Shown: positions 27,801-36,248, counted from the first letter of the stretch. The stretch: DNA of 64,000 bases from Cyclobacteriaceae bacterium (GCA_026003355.1 BPHC01000006.1:62001-126000); one strand, 5' to 3'. Notes: generated by a model from the sequence alone, not told the origin. Numbers and translations: made by a program.

Positions 27801-28142
27801 CACCGCCCCCTGTATGTAATGCGCAACGGAACCATGGAGGAAATTAAAGGCAACAAGTTCCCCATTGGCGGAGGCATATTTAAAAACCAAACCAACTTTA
27901 CCACCACCACCCTCCAGTTGCAGAAAGGCGACTCGATATACTTTAGCTCAGACGGCTACCCGGACCAGTTTGGCGGACCGGAAGGCCGTAAATTCGGCCC
28001 TAAAAAAGTACGCGAAATTATTGAGCGCGTGCACACCCTGTCCATGCGCGAGGCTGCGGTTATCTTTGAAAATGAGTGGGAAACCTGGCGGGGCGACACC
28101 AAACAAACCGATGACGTGCTGCTGATTGGTATAAAATTTTAA
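24804..28142 (+). CDS. Cache-HAMP-GAF-PAS-PAS-PP2C (SpoIIE) phosphatase, SiaA-like
   Basis: An 1112-residue membrane phosphatase. Domain order: membrane helix 11-34, Cache-like extracytoplasmic sensor about 40-265, membrane helix about 272-295, HAMP 296-345, GAF 408-550, coiled coil 560-612, PAS 615-735, PAS 738-850, and a SpoIIE-type PP2C domain about 880-1112. The PP2C part keeps metal-binding Asp905 in 'VSGDFPWYM' (usual form GDFYW), 'DCTGHGVPGALLSLIGY', 'DGMDIALCKINL', 'YAGAHRPLYVMR', 'YFSSDGYPDQFGG' and 'TDDVLLIGIKF'. In Pseudomonas, SiaA (a membrane sensor with PP2C) dephosphorylates SiaC. The siaB- and siaC-like genes directly follow here, so the same reaction is the best inference. 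The Cache ligand is unknown. Confidence 0.85.
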   Translation: MWKKIRISTKITLLILGISFAGVAAIALFTFGYVRKANRDKYLFSLDAIAHARADQTETFFENQKNRIQRLAASLSANSDSLWAGLLAPEDTACIITPSGQVYISGHPQLPEGAMIANPDGTGFTAANQGVYFTSVLKEGNYYYLYGVAPVTDNYLLLAKIGLNALYHKFRLTDGLGKTGEVLLVRRDAASGKLFLVSPLRHEPGSAIRLLNADEPAANGLNAIFNHTPGYNTGTDYRGKTTLYTGYVLSLSDWAVAAKIDETEALGDAQNLTRTMVLAGACVLLLALFISLLLARSLTRPLSFMRNILGMVEQGILPEPFEVKRLDEFGQVTEKVNNLVASLKKSARFAQLVGEGRYDTEFAPASENDQLGMSLINMRNNLVENERRETERNWIVRGVAEISEILRMHDSLDTMGDDVIKFILEKIGAVQGAFYVVNDEAEPEPLIEMRASYAYGRKKYLKKTFRFAEGLVGQAAIEKDTVLRTEIPAEYVTITSGILGDQRPTCILIVPLITNEEVYGVLEFAGLKKFNPSQVKFVEELSLILARTIFNIKVNERTRRLLEESQAMSNELKEKQEVLRQNAEEMQATQEELERTNRELEKQIEEVNRTQKRMQLLLENASEVITIYEEDETIRYMSPSVETILGYGQKELVGKSDMYLVHPDYREVYEGLFRKMKAAPDEKVTAQFEYKTKDGNYIWVEATGTNCMANPAIHGYIINLRDITERRRAEQEQRMRSKMQALSENSPDLITRLEDEIISYINPVIESYTGKSPQWFINRKVKEAELDQAVLQEWLRIVEQVNASKETVATEMDFPSELGRRVMQVNAIPEFDENNKLESVLVVSHDITERKMIELEIQNKNKKITESINYAKRIQTAILPNTRVISRTLPDSFILYKPRDVVSGDFPWYMQLKDEVFIAAVDCTGHGVPGALLSLIGYFLLNDIVRSRKITEPGVILDLLDEGVTKTLRQDEDATTKDGMDIALCKINLNTRQVQYAGAHRPLYVMRNGTMEEIKGNKFPIGGGIFKNQTNFTTTTLQLQKGDSIYFSSDGYPDQFGGPEGRKFGPKKVREIIERVHTLSMREAAVIFENEWETWRGDTKQTDDVLLIGIKF

Positions 28143-28229
28143 TATGCATGAAAATTCCTCACTTTAAGTAATTTAATGACCCGATATTCAACCAAACCTT
28201 CTAAATTCGAACCTAAATAACCTACAGCA

Positions 28230-28781
28230 ATGGATTTTATCTACAACCTGCACCGCACCATGATGAACCAGCAACTCATACTGGTTTACGAGGGCGAGTT
28301 CACCCAGGAAACCACTAAGTCCATCCTGGCCATGGCCGAACGCAACCTCGACTCTTCAGGCGAAGAGTCGGCCATTAAACGCAAGGTCTTTAACGTAATG
28401 GTCGAAGCCCTGCAAAATATTGTTAAACACAGCGATGAACTGGTAGATGGTGAAGTGCGAAGCCACGCGGCAATTTTTTTAATTGGCAAGGAGCCTGACC
28501 GCTATTCCATTATGACCGGCAATCCCATCCGCAAACCCAATGTGGAAAAACTGAAAAACGCACTGGAGCACATCAACAGCCTGGATAAAGACGGGCTAAA
28601 AGAATTGTATAAAAACATCATTAAAAACACCACTATATCAGAAAAAGGCGGAGCCGGCCTCGGCTTTGTGGATATGGCCAGAAAGTCGGGCGAAAAACTG
28701 GAATTTTCCTTTCCGGAAATGAACACCGAGTACTGCTTTTTCTGCCTCAAAGTAAATGTGCCGCGCGAAAGTGGCGAGTAA
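28230..28781 (+). CDS. SiaB-family protein kinase
   Basis: This 183-residue protein has a GHKL ATPase fold reduced to essentials: N box 'FNVMVEALQNIVKHSDE' with Glu59 and Asn63, and a glycine-rich lid 'SEKGGAGLGFVDMARKSG' (138-154). That is the SiaB plan (DUF6272), a serine/threonine kinase related to anti-sigma factor kinases. In Pseudomonas, SiaB phosphorylates SiaC and opposes SiaA. The siaC-like gene follows after 29 bases and the PP2C phosphatase gene precedes, so kinase, phosphatase and substrate are together. No membrane segment; cytoplasmic. Confidence 0.85.
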   Translation: MDFIYNLHRTMMNQQLILVYEGEFTQETTKSILAMAERNLDSSGEESAIKRKVFNVMVEALQNIVKHSDELVDGEVRSHAAIFLIGKEPDRYSIMTGNPIRKPNVEKLKNALEHINSLDKDGLKELYKNIIKNTTISEKGGAGLGFVDMARKSGEKLEFSFPEMNTEYCFFCLKVNVPRESGE

Positions 28782-28810
28782 ATTTTTAATAAACGAAAAT
28801 TTCAACAACT

Positions 28811-29173
28811 ATGGAAATACTGCATCTGGAAGGAACCGAAGACACCCCCAAAATTATTCTGGACAAGAAAAACGGCATCTTTGAAATATCCGGCCGGTCG
28901 CTGCCGGAAGATTCGGCCGAATTTTACCGCCCCGTGCTGGACTGGATTAAACAGTACAGTGCCGACCCCAATCCCACCACCGACTTTGTGTTTAAACTGG
29001 AATACTTTAACACAGCCTCCTCCAAACTCATACTTGATGTGTTAAATGCGCTGGAAGACATAAAGGGCATGAAAATTCTGTGGTATTATCACGAAGATGA
29101 CGAAGACATGCAGGAAGCCGGACAGGAATTTTCTGAGCTGGTGGAAATACCCTTCGAATTCAAAACCTACTGA
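28811..29173 (+). CDS. SiaC-family regulatory phosphoprotein (DUF1987)
   Basis: These 120 residues form a small alpha/beta protein of the SiaC family, which resembles anti-sigma antagonists in role. The conserved phosphorylation region is 'FKLEYFNTASSKLIL', placing Thr68 at the number reported for the phospho-threonine of Pseudomonas SiaC. Conserved family features 'FEISGRSLPEDSAEFY' and 'WYYHEDDEDMQEAGQEFSEL' are visible. In Pseudomonas, unphosphorylated SiaC binds and activates the diguanylate cyclase SiaD. No GGDEF gene is in the window, so the partner here must differ; the transporter encoded 42 bases downstream is the first candidate. Confidence 0.88.
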   Translation: MEILHLEGTEDTPKIILDKKNGIFEISGRSLPEDSAEFYRPVLDWIKQYSADPNPTTDFVFKLEYFNTASSKLILDVLNALEDIKGMKILWYYHEDDEDMQEAGQEFSELVEIPFEFKTY

Positions 29174-29214
29174 ACCCTTGTCCCGGCCCTGACCGGAACC
29201 GAATGTAATAAGGT

Positions 29215-32200
29215 ATGAGTGAAGAAATTCTCAAAGCGCTTACCCAGCTGTTTGCCATTATCACCAAACAGGACAGCGGCGTAAGCGCAAACGAACGCCA
29301 GTACGTTTTGAATTTTTTCCGTACCGAACTGGACCAGGACTCAGTAAAAGAATACCTGGCCCTGTACGATGAACAGTCGGGATACGGCAAGGCCCCTGAT
29401 ACCGGAGGGGTTAAACTAACCTCGGTAAAAGAATCGGTACGCGTACTGGGTATATGCAAGAAAATAAACAAAACCCTTACCCAGAAACAAAAGGTTGTTG
29501 TACTGATTAAAATACTGGAGCTGGTGGCCGTTGACAAAAACTTTTCGCCCCAACGCATGGAAATTGTAAACACCGTGTCAACGGTGTTTAACATCAGCCC
29601 CGAAGAATATAAACTCATAGAAGATTTCATTACCTCTGCCAATCCGCTGGAACTGAATTACCCCGATATTCTGCTGGGCAACAGCGGTGAAAAAGAACCC
29701 GGCAAACAATACAAGCATGTTAACATTCACATACAGGGCAACCTGGTGTGCATGCGGGTGCGTAGCGTAGACATGTATTTCGTAAAATATGCGGGCGAGG
29801 AATCTACGCTGCTTAACGGCTTCATTATGCAGCCGGGCAGAGTGTACCTGTTCTCGCACGGCAGCACCATAAAAGCCCAGTCGGGCGATGCTCTGTACTA
29901 CAGCGATATTGTTGCCGATTTCAATGAAGAGATTAAAACCACCAAGCTGTCGTTCAATGCCGAAATTGAAGAGTACCGTTTTCCCAACGGCACCATTGGC
30001 CTGCGCGATATACAGGTATCGGAAGGGCCCGGCAAACTCATTGGCATAATGGGTGCCAGCGGTGCCGGTAAAACCACCCTGCTCAATGTGCTGGCCGGCC
30101 TGGCCAAACCCACCAAAGGCGCCATTCGCATAAACGGATTCGACATTTTTGAAGAAAAAGAAAAAATTCATGGCGTAATAGGCTACGTGTCGCAGGACGA
30201 CCTGCTGATAGAAGAGCTTACCGTTTACCAAAACCTGTACTACAACGCCAAACTGTGCTTTGCGCACTACACCGAAGAACAACTGCACAAAAGGGTGATG
30301 GAAGTGCTGGAAGACCTGGGGCTGGACCAGCGCAAAGACCTGAAAGTGGGCAACCCGCTGCAAAAAACCATAAGCGGCGGGCAGCGCAAACGCCTTAATA
30401 TTGCCCTGGAACTCATACGCGAGCCGGCCATACTCTTTCTGGACGAACCCACCTCCGGGCTTTCCTCACGCGACTCAGAAAATGTAATCGACCTGCTTAA
30501 AGAATTGTCGCTTAAAGGAAAGCTGATCTTTGTGGTTATCCACCAGCCTTCTTCCGACATCTACAAGATGTTCGACAAGATGATTATTATGGATACCGGC
30601 GGTTACCCGGCCTACTACGGCCCCCCGGTTGAAGCCGTAACCTACTTTAAAAAATCTACCCTGCAGGTCGACAGCAACCGAGGCCAGTGCGAAACCTGCG
30701 GCAACGTAAACCCCGAACAGATTTTTAATATCATTGAGGCCAAGGTAGTAGACGAATACGGGCAACCCACACCCCGGCGCAAAATAAACCCGGCACAATG
30801 GTATGAATGGTACCGCGAACGCTTTAAAATTCAGAAAGTGGAAGATGTACGCGAAGAACCTCCGCGTTCGCTTAACCTGCCCAACCGGCTTAAACAGACC
30901 CTGATTTTCACCACCCGCGATACGCTGGCCAAACTCAGCAACAAACAATACCTGCTCATTAACCTGCTGGAGGCTCCGCTGCTGGCCTTCATCCTGGCCT
31001 TCATTATCAAATACCGTAGTGCACCGGGCGGAAAAGAATACCTGTTCCGGTTTAACGACAACTTTCCGGCTTTTATCCTCATGAGCATTATCGTTGCCCT
31101 GTTTATGGGACTTACCGTTAGTGCCGAAGAAATTATACGCGACCGGAAAATACTTAAACGCGAATCGTTCCTTAACCTCAGCTGGAACAGTTATCTGTTG
31201 TCCAAAGTTATCATCCTGTTTACTTTATCAGCCATACAAACCCTTTCGTTTGTTCTTATCGGCCACCTTATCCTGGAGGTGGAGTGGCGCATGATTTTGC
31301 CCTACTGGATCATGCTGTTCTCCGTGTCGTGCATGGCCAATGTCCTGGGATTAAACATCTCTTCGGCTTTCAACTCGGCCGTAACGGTATATGTTATGAT
31401 ACCCCTGCTGCTTATCCCCCAAATGATTCTCAGCGGGCTCCTGTTCCGGTTCGACAAACTGAACGAAATCATCAGCACCCGCGGAAAAGTACCCCTGGTA
31501 GCCGACCTGATGGCTTCGCGGTGGGCTTTCGAAGGCCTGGCCGTGTACTCGTTTATAAACAATTCATACGAAAAACCCTACTACACCTACGATAAGATTG
31601 AAGCCCAGGCCGACTTCCGTTCGTCCTTTCTGGTAGATGAGCTGGAAAAAAGACGAAAGTTTATCGCAGAAAACATCAGCACCACCTCCGATTCGGTAAA
31701 AGCGCTTATGCAAAAAGACCTGGAGATTATCCGGAAGTCATTGAAAGATGACTTCTTTAAAAAAGGGCTGGAAAAGATAAACTTTCAACAACCCTGGAAC
31801 CTTGCCATGTTTAACCCCGGTTTCAACCAGCAACTGGAGGCTTTTTTCCCGGCCTATAAAAAGTTTTATCAGGATGTGTACAACAAAGCTGTGGCCGAAC
31901 GCGAAAAAAAGATTTACGAGCGCGAAAACCAGAAAGGCTCAGCATACAACCTCAACGAATACAAAAACCGGTACTACAACGAAAGCCTGGCCGACCTGGT
32001 AAAGAACGTAACTACCAAAAACCGCATTGAAGAATACAATGGCGAACTGCTGCAGAACATCAACCCCGTATTTCTGGACCCCAAGCCCAAAAATATGCTG
32101 GATTACCGTGCCCACTTTTATGCTCCGGTTAAAAACCTGTTGGGCGCCCGGCTAAATACGTTTACCTTTAACCTGCTGGTAATTTGGTGTATGGCTGTGG

Positions 32201-32283
32201 CCTTCTACATAAGCCTGTACTTTGAGTGGCTCAAAAAAGCCATTAACCTTACCAATAAGGTAAGCCTACCGGTAAAAAAGTAG
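29215..32283 (+). CDS. TerB-like/ABC ATPase/ABC-2 permease fusion
   Basis: A 1022-residue half transporter of ABCG layout with extra domains. Residues 1-145 are helical and TerB-like ('LFAIITKQDSGVSANERQYV', 'LVAVDKNFSPQRME'). A beta-rich segment (about 150-255) follows. The ATPase has Walker A 'GIMGASGAGKTTLLN' (about 278-291), the signature 'ISGGQRKRLNIALE' (about 386), Walker B 'AILFLDEPTSGL' (about 404) and the switch His in 'VVIHQPSS'. A CxxC ('GQCETCGN') lies near 491. Five membrane helices span about 580-780. A charged, roughly 190-residue extracytoplasmic segment then precedes a last helix at about 985-1005. Two copies would make a transporter. The substrate is unknown. It is last in the Sia-like cluster, which suggests it is the regulated output. 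Confidence 0.8.
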   Translation: MSEEILKALTQLFAIITKQDSGVSANERQYVLNFFRTELDQDSVKEYLALYDEQSGYGKAPDTGGVKLTSVKESVRVLGICKKINKTLTQKQKVVVLIKILELVAVDKNFSPQRMEIVNTVSTVFNISPEEYKLIEDFITSANPLELNYPDILLGNSGEKEPGKQYKHVNIHIQGNLVCMRVRSVDMYFVKYAGEESTLLNGFIMQPGRVYLFSHGSTIKAQSGDALYYSDIVADFNEEIKTTKLSFNAEIEEYRFPNGTIGLRDIQVSEGPGKLIGIMGASGAGKTTLLNVLAGLAKPTKGAIRINGFDIFEEKEKIHGVIGYVSQDDLLIEELTVYQNLYYNAKLCFAHYTEEQLHKRVMEVLEDLGLDQRKDLKVGNPLQKTISGGQRKRLNIALELIREPAILFLDEPTSGLSSRDSENVIDLLKELSLKGKLIFVVIHQPSSDIYKMFDKMIIMDTGGYPAYYGPPVEAVTYFKKSTLQVDSNRGQCETCGNVNPEQIFNIIEAKVVDEYGQPTPRRKINPAQWYEWYRERFKIQKVEDVREEPPRSLNLPNRLKQTLIFTTRDTLAKLSNKQYLLINLLEAPLLAFILAFIIKYRSAPGGKEYLFRFNDNFPAFILMSIIVALFMGLTVSAEEIIRDRKILKRESFLNLSWNSYLLSKVIILFTLSAIQTLSFVLIGHLILEVEWRMILPYWIMLFSVSCMANVLGLNISSAFNSAVTVYVMIPLLLIPQMILSGLLFRFDKLNEIISTRGKVPLVADLMASRWAFEGLAVYSFINNSYEKPYYTYDKIEAQADFRSSFLVDELEKRRKFIAENISTTSDSVKALMQKDLEIIRKSLKDDFFKKGLEKINFQQPWNLAMFNPGFNQQLEAFFPAYKKFYQDVYNKAVAEREKKIYERENQKGSAYNLNEYKNRYYNESLADLVKNVTTKNRIEEYNGELLQNINPVFLDPKPKNMLDYRAHFYAPVKNLLGARLNTFTFNLLVIWCMAVAFYISLYFEWLKKAINLTNKVSLPVKK

Positions 32284-32348
32284 GTGCCCCTGGAAAAAAT
32301 GGCCGGAAGGAGTTAGAATTGCGCCCAATCAACACGGCTGTAAGGTTT

Positions 32349-32378
32349 TTGGCCGGGTTGACTGAATTTATAACTTTG
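32349..32378 (+). promoter_or_regulatory. Bacteroidota-type promoter of the lipoprotein gene
   Basis: TTG at 32349-32351, then 19 bases, then TAACTTTG at 32371-32378 (TAnnTTTG). Both boxes and the spacing fit the Bacteroidota primary-sigma consensus. The expected start of transcription is near 32385, 13 bases before the ATG. Confidence 0.65.
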
Positions 32379-32397
32379 TGGACCTAATTTCGGGCTT

Positions 32398-33297
32398 ATG
32401 AAAAAGCTATCTGCCGTACTTATTGCAACTGCCCTGGCGGCCTGTGGTTCGGAAAAGAAAACTGACGAACAGGCATTTATGGAAACACTGGATACCGCCC
32501 AGAATGCCGGCCCCACCATATCCGAAGCGGTAATCGGTGACATCCTCCAGCAAATTCCCAGCCCGCTGGAGATTGCCGTACTATTAAAGGAGTCGGGCAA
32601 AAAATACAACGCCTCCCTGCTCAACTCGCCCGATAACCTGCCCAAATACAACAGCAACTACCAAAAAGCGCTTAACCTGGGTATTTACGGGGCCGACCTG
32701 GGCTATACCAACATCTATGAACAAAACCAGGATGGCATTAAATACATCAGCACCATCAAATCGCTGGCCGACGGCCTGAATATCGGGCAGTTTTTCGACA
32801 TCGAAACCATTGGCCGGCTGGCCACCAACAGCAAAAATCTGGACTCACTTTTGCTTATCACTACCCAAAACTTTAACTCTATAAACCACTACCTGCAAAC
32901 CCAGGGCCGGGCCAACCTGAGCGTGCTGCTCCTTACCGGCGGATGGATTGAGGCCGTACACATTATGTGCAGCGTGGCCGCCCAGGACCCAACCAATAAA
33001 GTGTTGCAGGAAAAAATTGGCGAACAAAAGGTAATACTGGAAAACATATTGTTGCTGCTTTCCTTTTACAAAGAAAAAGACCAGAATATGGCGGCTTTGC
33101 TGCAAGACATGCAGGAATTGAAAAATATTTTTGACCGGGTAAACATTACTTACACCTACAAGGAATCCACGTTTGAAGTGGTTAACGGGGTAATGGTAAT
33201 AAAAGATAACAGCACCACTACTATTGATATTACTCCACAGGATGTAACCGACATTCGCAGTTCAATCATAAACATTCGTAACAAGATTATCAGCTAG
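32398..33297 (+). CDS. Lipoprotein of unknown function
   Basis: These 299 residues begin with a lipoprotein signal ('MKKLSAVLIATALAACGSEK', lipobox 'LAAC'), so it is likely anchored in the outer or inner membrane. The mature part is almost entirely alpha-helical, with 'DILQQIPSPLEIAVLLKESG', 'LNLGIYGADLGYTNIYEQ' and 'SVLLLTGGWIEAVHIMCSVA'. I recognise this as a type common in Bacteroidota but cannot name a function. A clear promoter precedes it. The small secreted-protein gene follows after 5 bases, so the two form an operon ending at the terminator near 33774. Confidence 0.7.
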   Translation: MKKLSAVLIATALAACGSEKKTDEQAFMETLDTAQNAGPTISEAVIGDILQQIPSPLEIAVLLKESGKKYNASLLNSPDNLPKYNSNYQKALNLGIYGADLGYTNIYEQNQDGIKYISTIKSLADGLNIGQFFDIETIGRLATNSKNLDSLLLITTQNFNSINHYLQTQGRANLSVLLLTGGWIEAVHIMCSVAAQDPTNKVLQEKIGEQKVILENILLLLSFYKEKDQNMAALLQDMQELKNIFDRVNITYTYKESTFEVVNGVMVIKDNSTTTIDITPQDVTDIRSSIINIRNKIIS

Positions 33298-33302
33298 CAA
33301 CT

Positions 33303-33728
33303 ATGAAACGACTCGCATTTTTGGTCTGGACACTCGTAGCACTCAGTACAACTGGTGCCTCCGCCCAGTGCAATTCAGAGGCCCTGTCAAACCAGTGCAT
33401 ACCCAAACTGGCAGCCGGGTTCAACTTTTTGAAAAGCTATAAAATTGACGGTGAAGGTGGCTCGAAAGACAAGGTGGAATACTCCTACGTTTTCACCAAG
33501 GGCACGCAGTATATGATTAACATCTGCGCCCCCAACCAGCCCACCGATGGCATAGTGGTAACCCTCTACGACTCCAACCGCAACAAAGTGGCTACCAGCA
33601 AGGTAAACGGCCAGTATATTTCGGCCATTGCCTACCCCTGCAACGCCACGGGAATCTATTACATTCAATACACGTTCGATGGCTCTTCCACGTACTGCGG
33701 CGGCAGCGCATTGGGTTTTAAGCGATAA
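33303..33728 (+). CDS. Small secreted beta-sandwich protein
   Basis: The 141 residues start with a signal peptide ('MKRLAFLVWTLVALSTTGAS', then 'AQ'). The mature part is beta-rich and contains six Cys, in 'CNSEALSNQC', 'INICAPNQ', 'AYPCNATG' and 'TYCGG', which could form disulfides outside the cytoplasm. The pattern of 'YVFTKGTQYMINIC', 'IVVTLYDSNRNKVA' and 'GIYYIQYTFDG' resembles pre-peptidase C-terminal-like sandwiches, but that is only resemblance. It follows the lipoprotein gene after 5 bases, and the pair probably acts together at the cell surface. A strong terminator lies 23 bases after the stop. Confidence 0.65.
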   Translation: MKRLAFLVWTLVALSTTGASAQCNSEALSNQCIPKLAAGFNFLKSYKIDGEGGSKDKVEYSYVFTKGTQYMINICAPNQPTDGIVVTLYDSNRNKVATSKVNGQYISAIAYPCNATGIYYIQYTFDGSSTYCGGSALGFKR

Positions 33729-33751
33729 CTATCCTAAAATCTTTCAGCATC

Positions 33752-33777
33752 AAAACCCGGTTATGCCGGGTTTTTTT
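33752..33777 (+). terminator. Rho-independent terminator after the lipoprotein operon
   Basis: Stem AAAACCCGG (33752-33760), loop TTATG and stem CCGGGTTTT run into seven T. It marks the left border of the AT-rich island. Confidence 0.85.
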
Positions 33778-33911
33778 ATATCCAATCGCCATAGCTGTTT
33801 AACATTCAAAGAAAATGATACTCTTCAGTTCTTGACAGAATCTACATATCCTAAAATCAAGAAAGCAATCTTGACTGTTTATTAAGTAAATCAAACAAAC
33901 TGATATATATT

Positions 33912-34649
33912 TTGTTTGTTGTGCCGATAAGGAAGGTAAATGGATCGTGTATGTGGGAGTTGATTCATACCAAAAAAGACATTAGAAAATTCTAAAAAAA
34001 CCGATATTTAGATTGTCAACGGAGATAAAAAAGCAATTATGACAGCTTGATGGATCTATTAATGATAGCCTTAGGAAAAGGTGAAGCAACTGAAAATGAT
34101 TCAAACGGTCATTCCCTAATGACGTATTTACCAGCTCGACAACTACAGGAGAAATTTATCACTTATGCCAACAAAAATTTGACTTTATTGAGAGAAGTCT
34201 TAAAAAATTCAAAATACGCTGATCAAAGGGAAGTGGCAGCAACTGTAATAGCGTACTACAATAATTAAGCCGAAATAATTAAGGACTTACTTGGAGCAGT
34301 TACAGATTCAGATGAAAGTGTTAGGAATAACGCAGTACGAGCAATTGGGATAATTGCAAATTATTCAAAAAGGAATCCACATCTAAAAATTGAAATACCT
34401 GCCGACCCATTTATTGATATGATCAATTCCATCACATAGACAGATAGAAATAAAAGCAGCTTTGTATTACTCGCACTTAAAGATAGCCGTGACAAGAAAC
34501 TTCTAAATCAACTTAAACAACAAGCTTTAAAGCCTATTGTGGATATGGCTAAATGGAAAAGCAGTGGCCATTCCATGCCGGTTATATAATACACTTGGTA
34601 GAATTGCAGATGGACTGATCAGGCAATTATGGATGGAATGAATGAATAG
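33912..34649 (+). pseudogene. HEAT-repeat protein remnant
   Basis: No intact frame exists. Translation from about 33912 gives 'ADKEGKWIVYVGVDSYQKRH', then a stop. The frame from about 34041 gives 'YDSLMDLLMIALGKGEATEN' and 'KYADQREVAATVIAYYNN', an in-frame TAA at 34266-34268, then 'DLLGAVTDSDESVRNNAVRA' (a HEAT-type helical repeat), TAG at 34437-34439, 'LALKDSRDKKLLNQLKQQ', and a final scrambled part ending near 34649. This resembles HEAT-repeat proteins of Bacteroidota that lack a known function. The N-terminal signal region is gone. Two stops plus frame changes and low GC point to real decay rather than a single sequencing error. Confidence 0.6.
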
Positions 34650-34706
34650 TGACAGGTGACCAATCATTAAAAAGATGCTCGATAAAATTAATAACTGAAT
34701 CCACAC

Positions 34707-34898
34707 CAGCGTACAACATTGGTATTGCTGGACGTTGTTATCTCCGGCTGTAGTTCACTATCAGCAGCGGTTTCGGCGGACGGAATTATGTTGGGCTTTT
34801 AATTTTTATTTTGTACTTTTAAATCTTTAATGTGCAACAGTTCCTGGCAGGACAAGGAATGAATTCCACACGTGCTGCAATACCTGTTCGTTGGCAGT
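34707..34898. repeat. Imperfect long inverted repeat between two broken genes
   Basis: The left arm (about 34707-34730) and the right arm (about 34874-34898) pair imperfectly. The core GGTATTGC at 34721-34728 is matched by GCAATACC at 34877-34884, flanked by AACA/TGTT and an outer ACAAC versus GTTGG similarity. About 145 bases lie between the arms. The shape resembles the 3'-terminal hairpin elements that follow accessory genes in Bacteroidota, and more loosely integron attC sites, but no integrase is in the window. Confidence 0.35.
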
Positions 34899-35000
34899 AA
34901 TAGGGCCCCAAGACAATTTCGACCTCAAACTGGTAACACTTCGCTAACAAGTATTTCCAACCAGGACAATCAAATAGTTGGCCCATAAATAATTGAAATC

Positions 35001-36177
35001 ATGAAAAAAAAGACATCGGTTGCATACAGGTGGATGGGAATTGGAGCCCTGATAAGTTTGCTTAGTCCTCTTCTATGTTTCCTGTAGCACAAATACATAC
35101 ATGGGTCGATGGATGAAGTGGCGTGCTTCCGATATAAATGACCATCAAAAGTTCCCTGCCTTTGAGTTCTCGCAATCAGAAACACCATTCCATTTTACTC
35201 ATTCGGTTGACACCCAAATTGGACAATTACTCATCGAACAGGGTAAGAGAAAAGTAAGCCTTCTACATCTGATACAAATATCTGAAACAACAGCTTTTTT
35301 AATCATCCGAAACGATTCGATACTGTTTGAACACTACGCTTCAGGGTACACCCGAGAATCAATTAACACTTCGTTCTCAACAGCCAAGTCAATTACCGCT
35401 TTACTGTTGGGCAGGGCAATTGGAGACGGATACATTACTTCTGAGCATGATGCCGTAACAGAGTACCTGCCTGAACTTAAGCAGGTTTCCGACCTATACG
35501 ATGGCCTTCAAATTAACGACCTGATAGACATGCGTAGCGGTATTCAATTTAAAGACCACGATTTGCCTTAGGGGCGATAAACCGAAAGGCCTACTATCAT
35601 CCCATGTTGACGAGAAAAAGTAATGCAGCTCTCAATAAAGTATAAGCCTGGTGAAAAATTTCAATACAATTCCTACAATCCAATCTTGGTAGGAATGATT
35701 CTTGAAAAAGCTACGGGCATGCCACCGGCAAAATACTTTGAGAAATCAATTTGGAATAAACTTGGAATGGAGTTCTCAGGTTCATGGAGTGCCGATAGTG
35801 AGGAGTCCATGATGACAAAAATGGAGAGTGGACTCAACCTTCGTGCTATTGACTTTGCCAAGTTTGGAAGACTAGTTCTTAACAATGGCAAATGGAATGA
35901 TGAACAAATTATCCCTTTGGACTGGATTGCAAAAAGCACCCTGATTGACCCCAACCACAACGTTAATGAATTTGGTTCAGAAATCTACTACGAAAACTTT
36001 TGGTGGCTTTATAGTCGTGACAAACTCACACCATACATCATTTCAGCTTGGGGACACTTAGGGCAATACCTATATATTTTCCCGGAGAAGAATGTAATCA
36101 TTGTAAGAATGGGCAAAGATCTAGGACCTATAGAATCGTGGAGCAGAATATTTAAGGATGTTGTTGAAAAAATTTGA
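35001..36177 (+). pseudogene. Beta-lactamase-fold serine hydrolase, broken
   Basis: The start at 35001 gives 'MKKKTSVAYRWMGIGALISL', a membrane/signal helix. The frame shifts before 'MGRWMKWRASDIND' (35101). The next piece has the nucleophile motif SxxK in 'SFSTAKSITALLLGRAIGDG' and ends at a TAG near 35571 after 'MRSGIQFKDHDLP'. With single-base repairs near 35571, 35589 and 35617 the frame resumes as 'MQLSIKYKPGEKFQ', with the YxN motif in 'YNSYNPILVG' and the HxG-like 'SAWGHLGQYLYIF'. Repaired length is about 390 residues. These enzymes are esterases or D-aminopeptidases related to class C beta-lactamases. It lies in the AT-rich island, so decay after transfer is a reasonable reading. Confidence 0.7.
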
Positions 36178-36248
36178 GACACATCTACATCTGACAACGA
36201 GAATAGAAACGGACTACAAAAATAAGTTGAGGGGAAAGAACCCTACTA

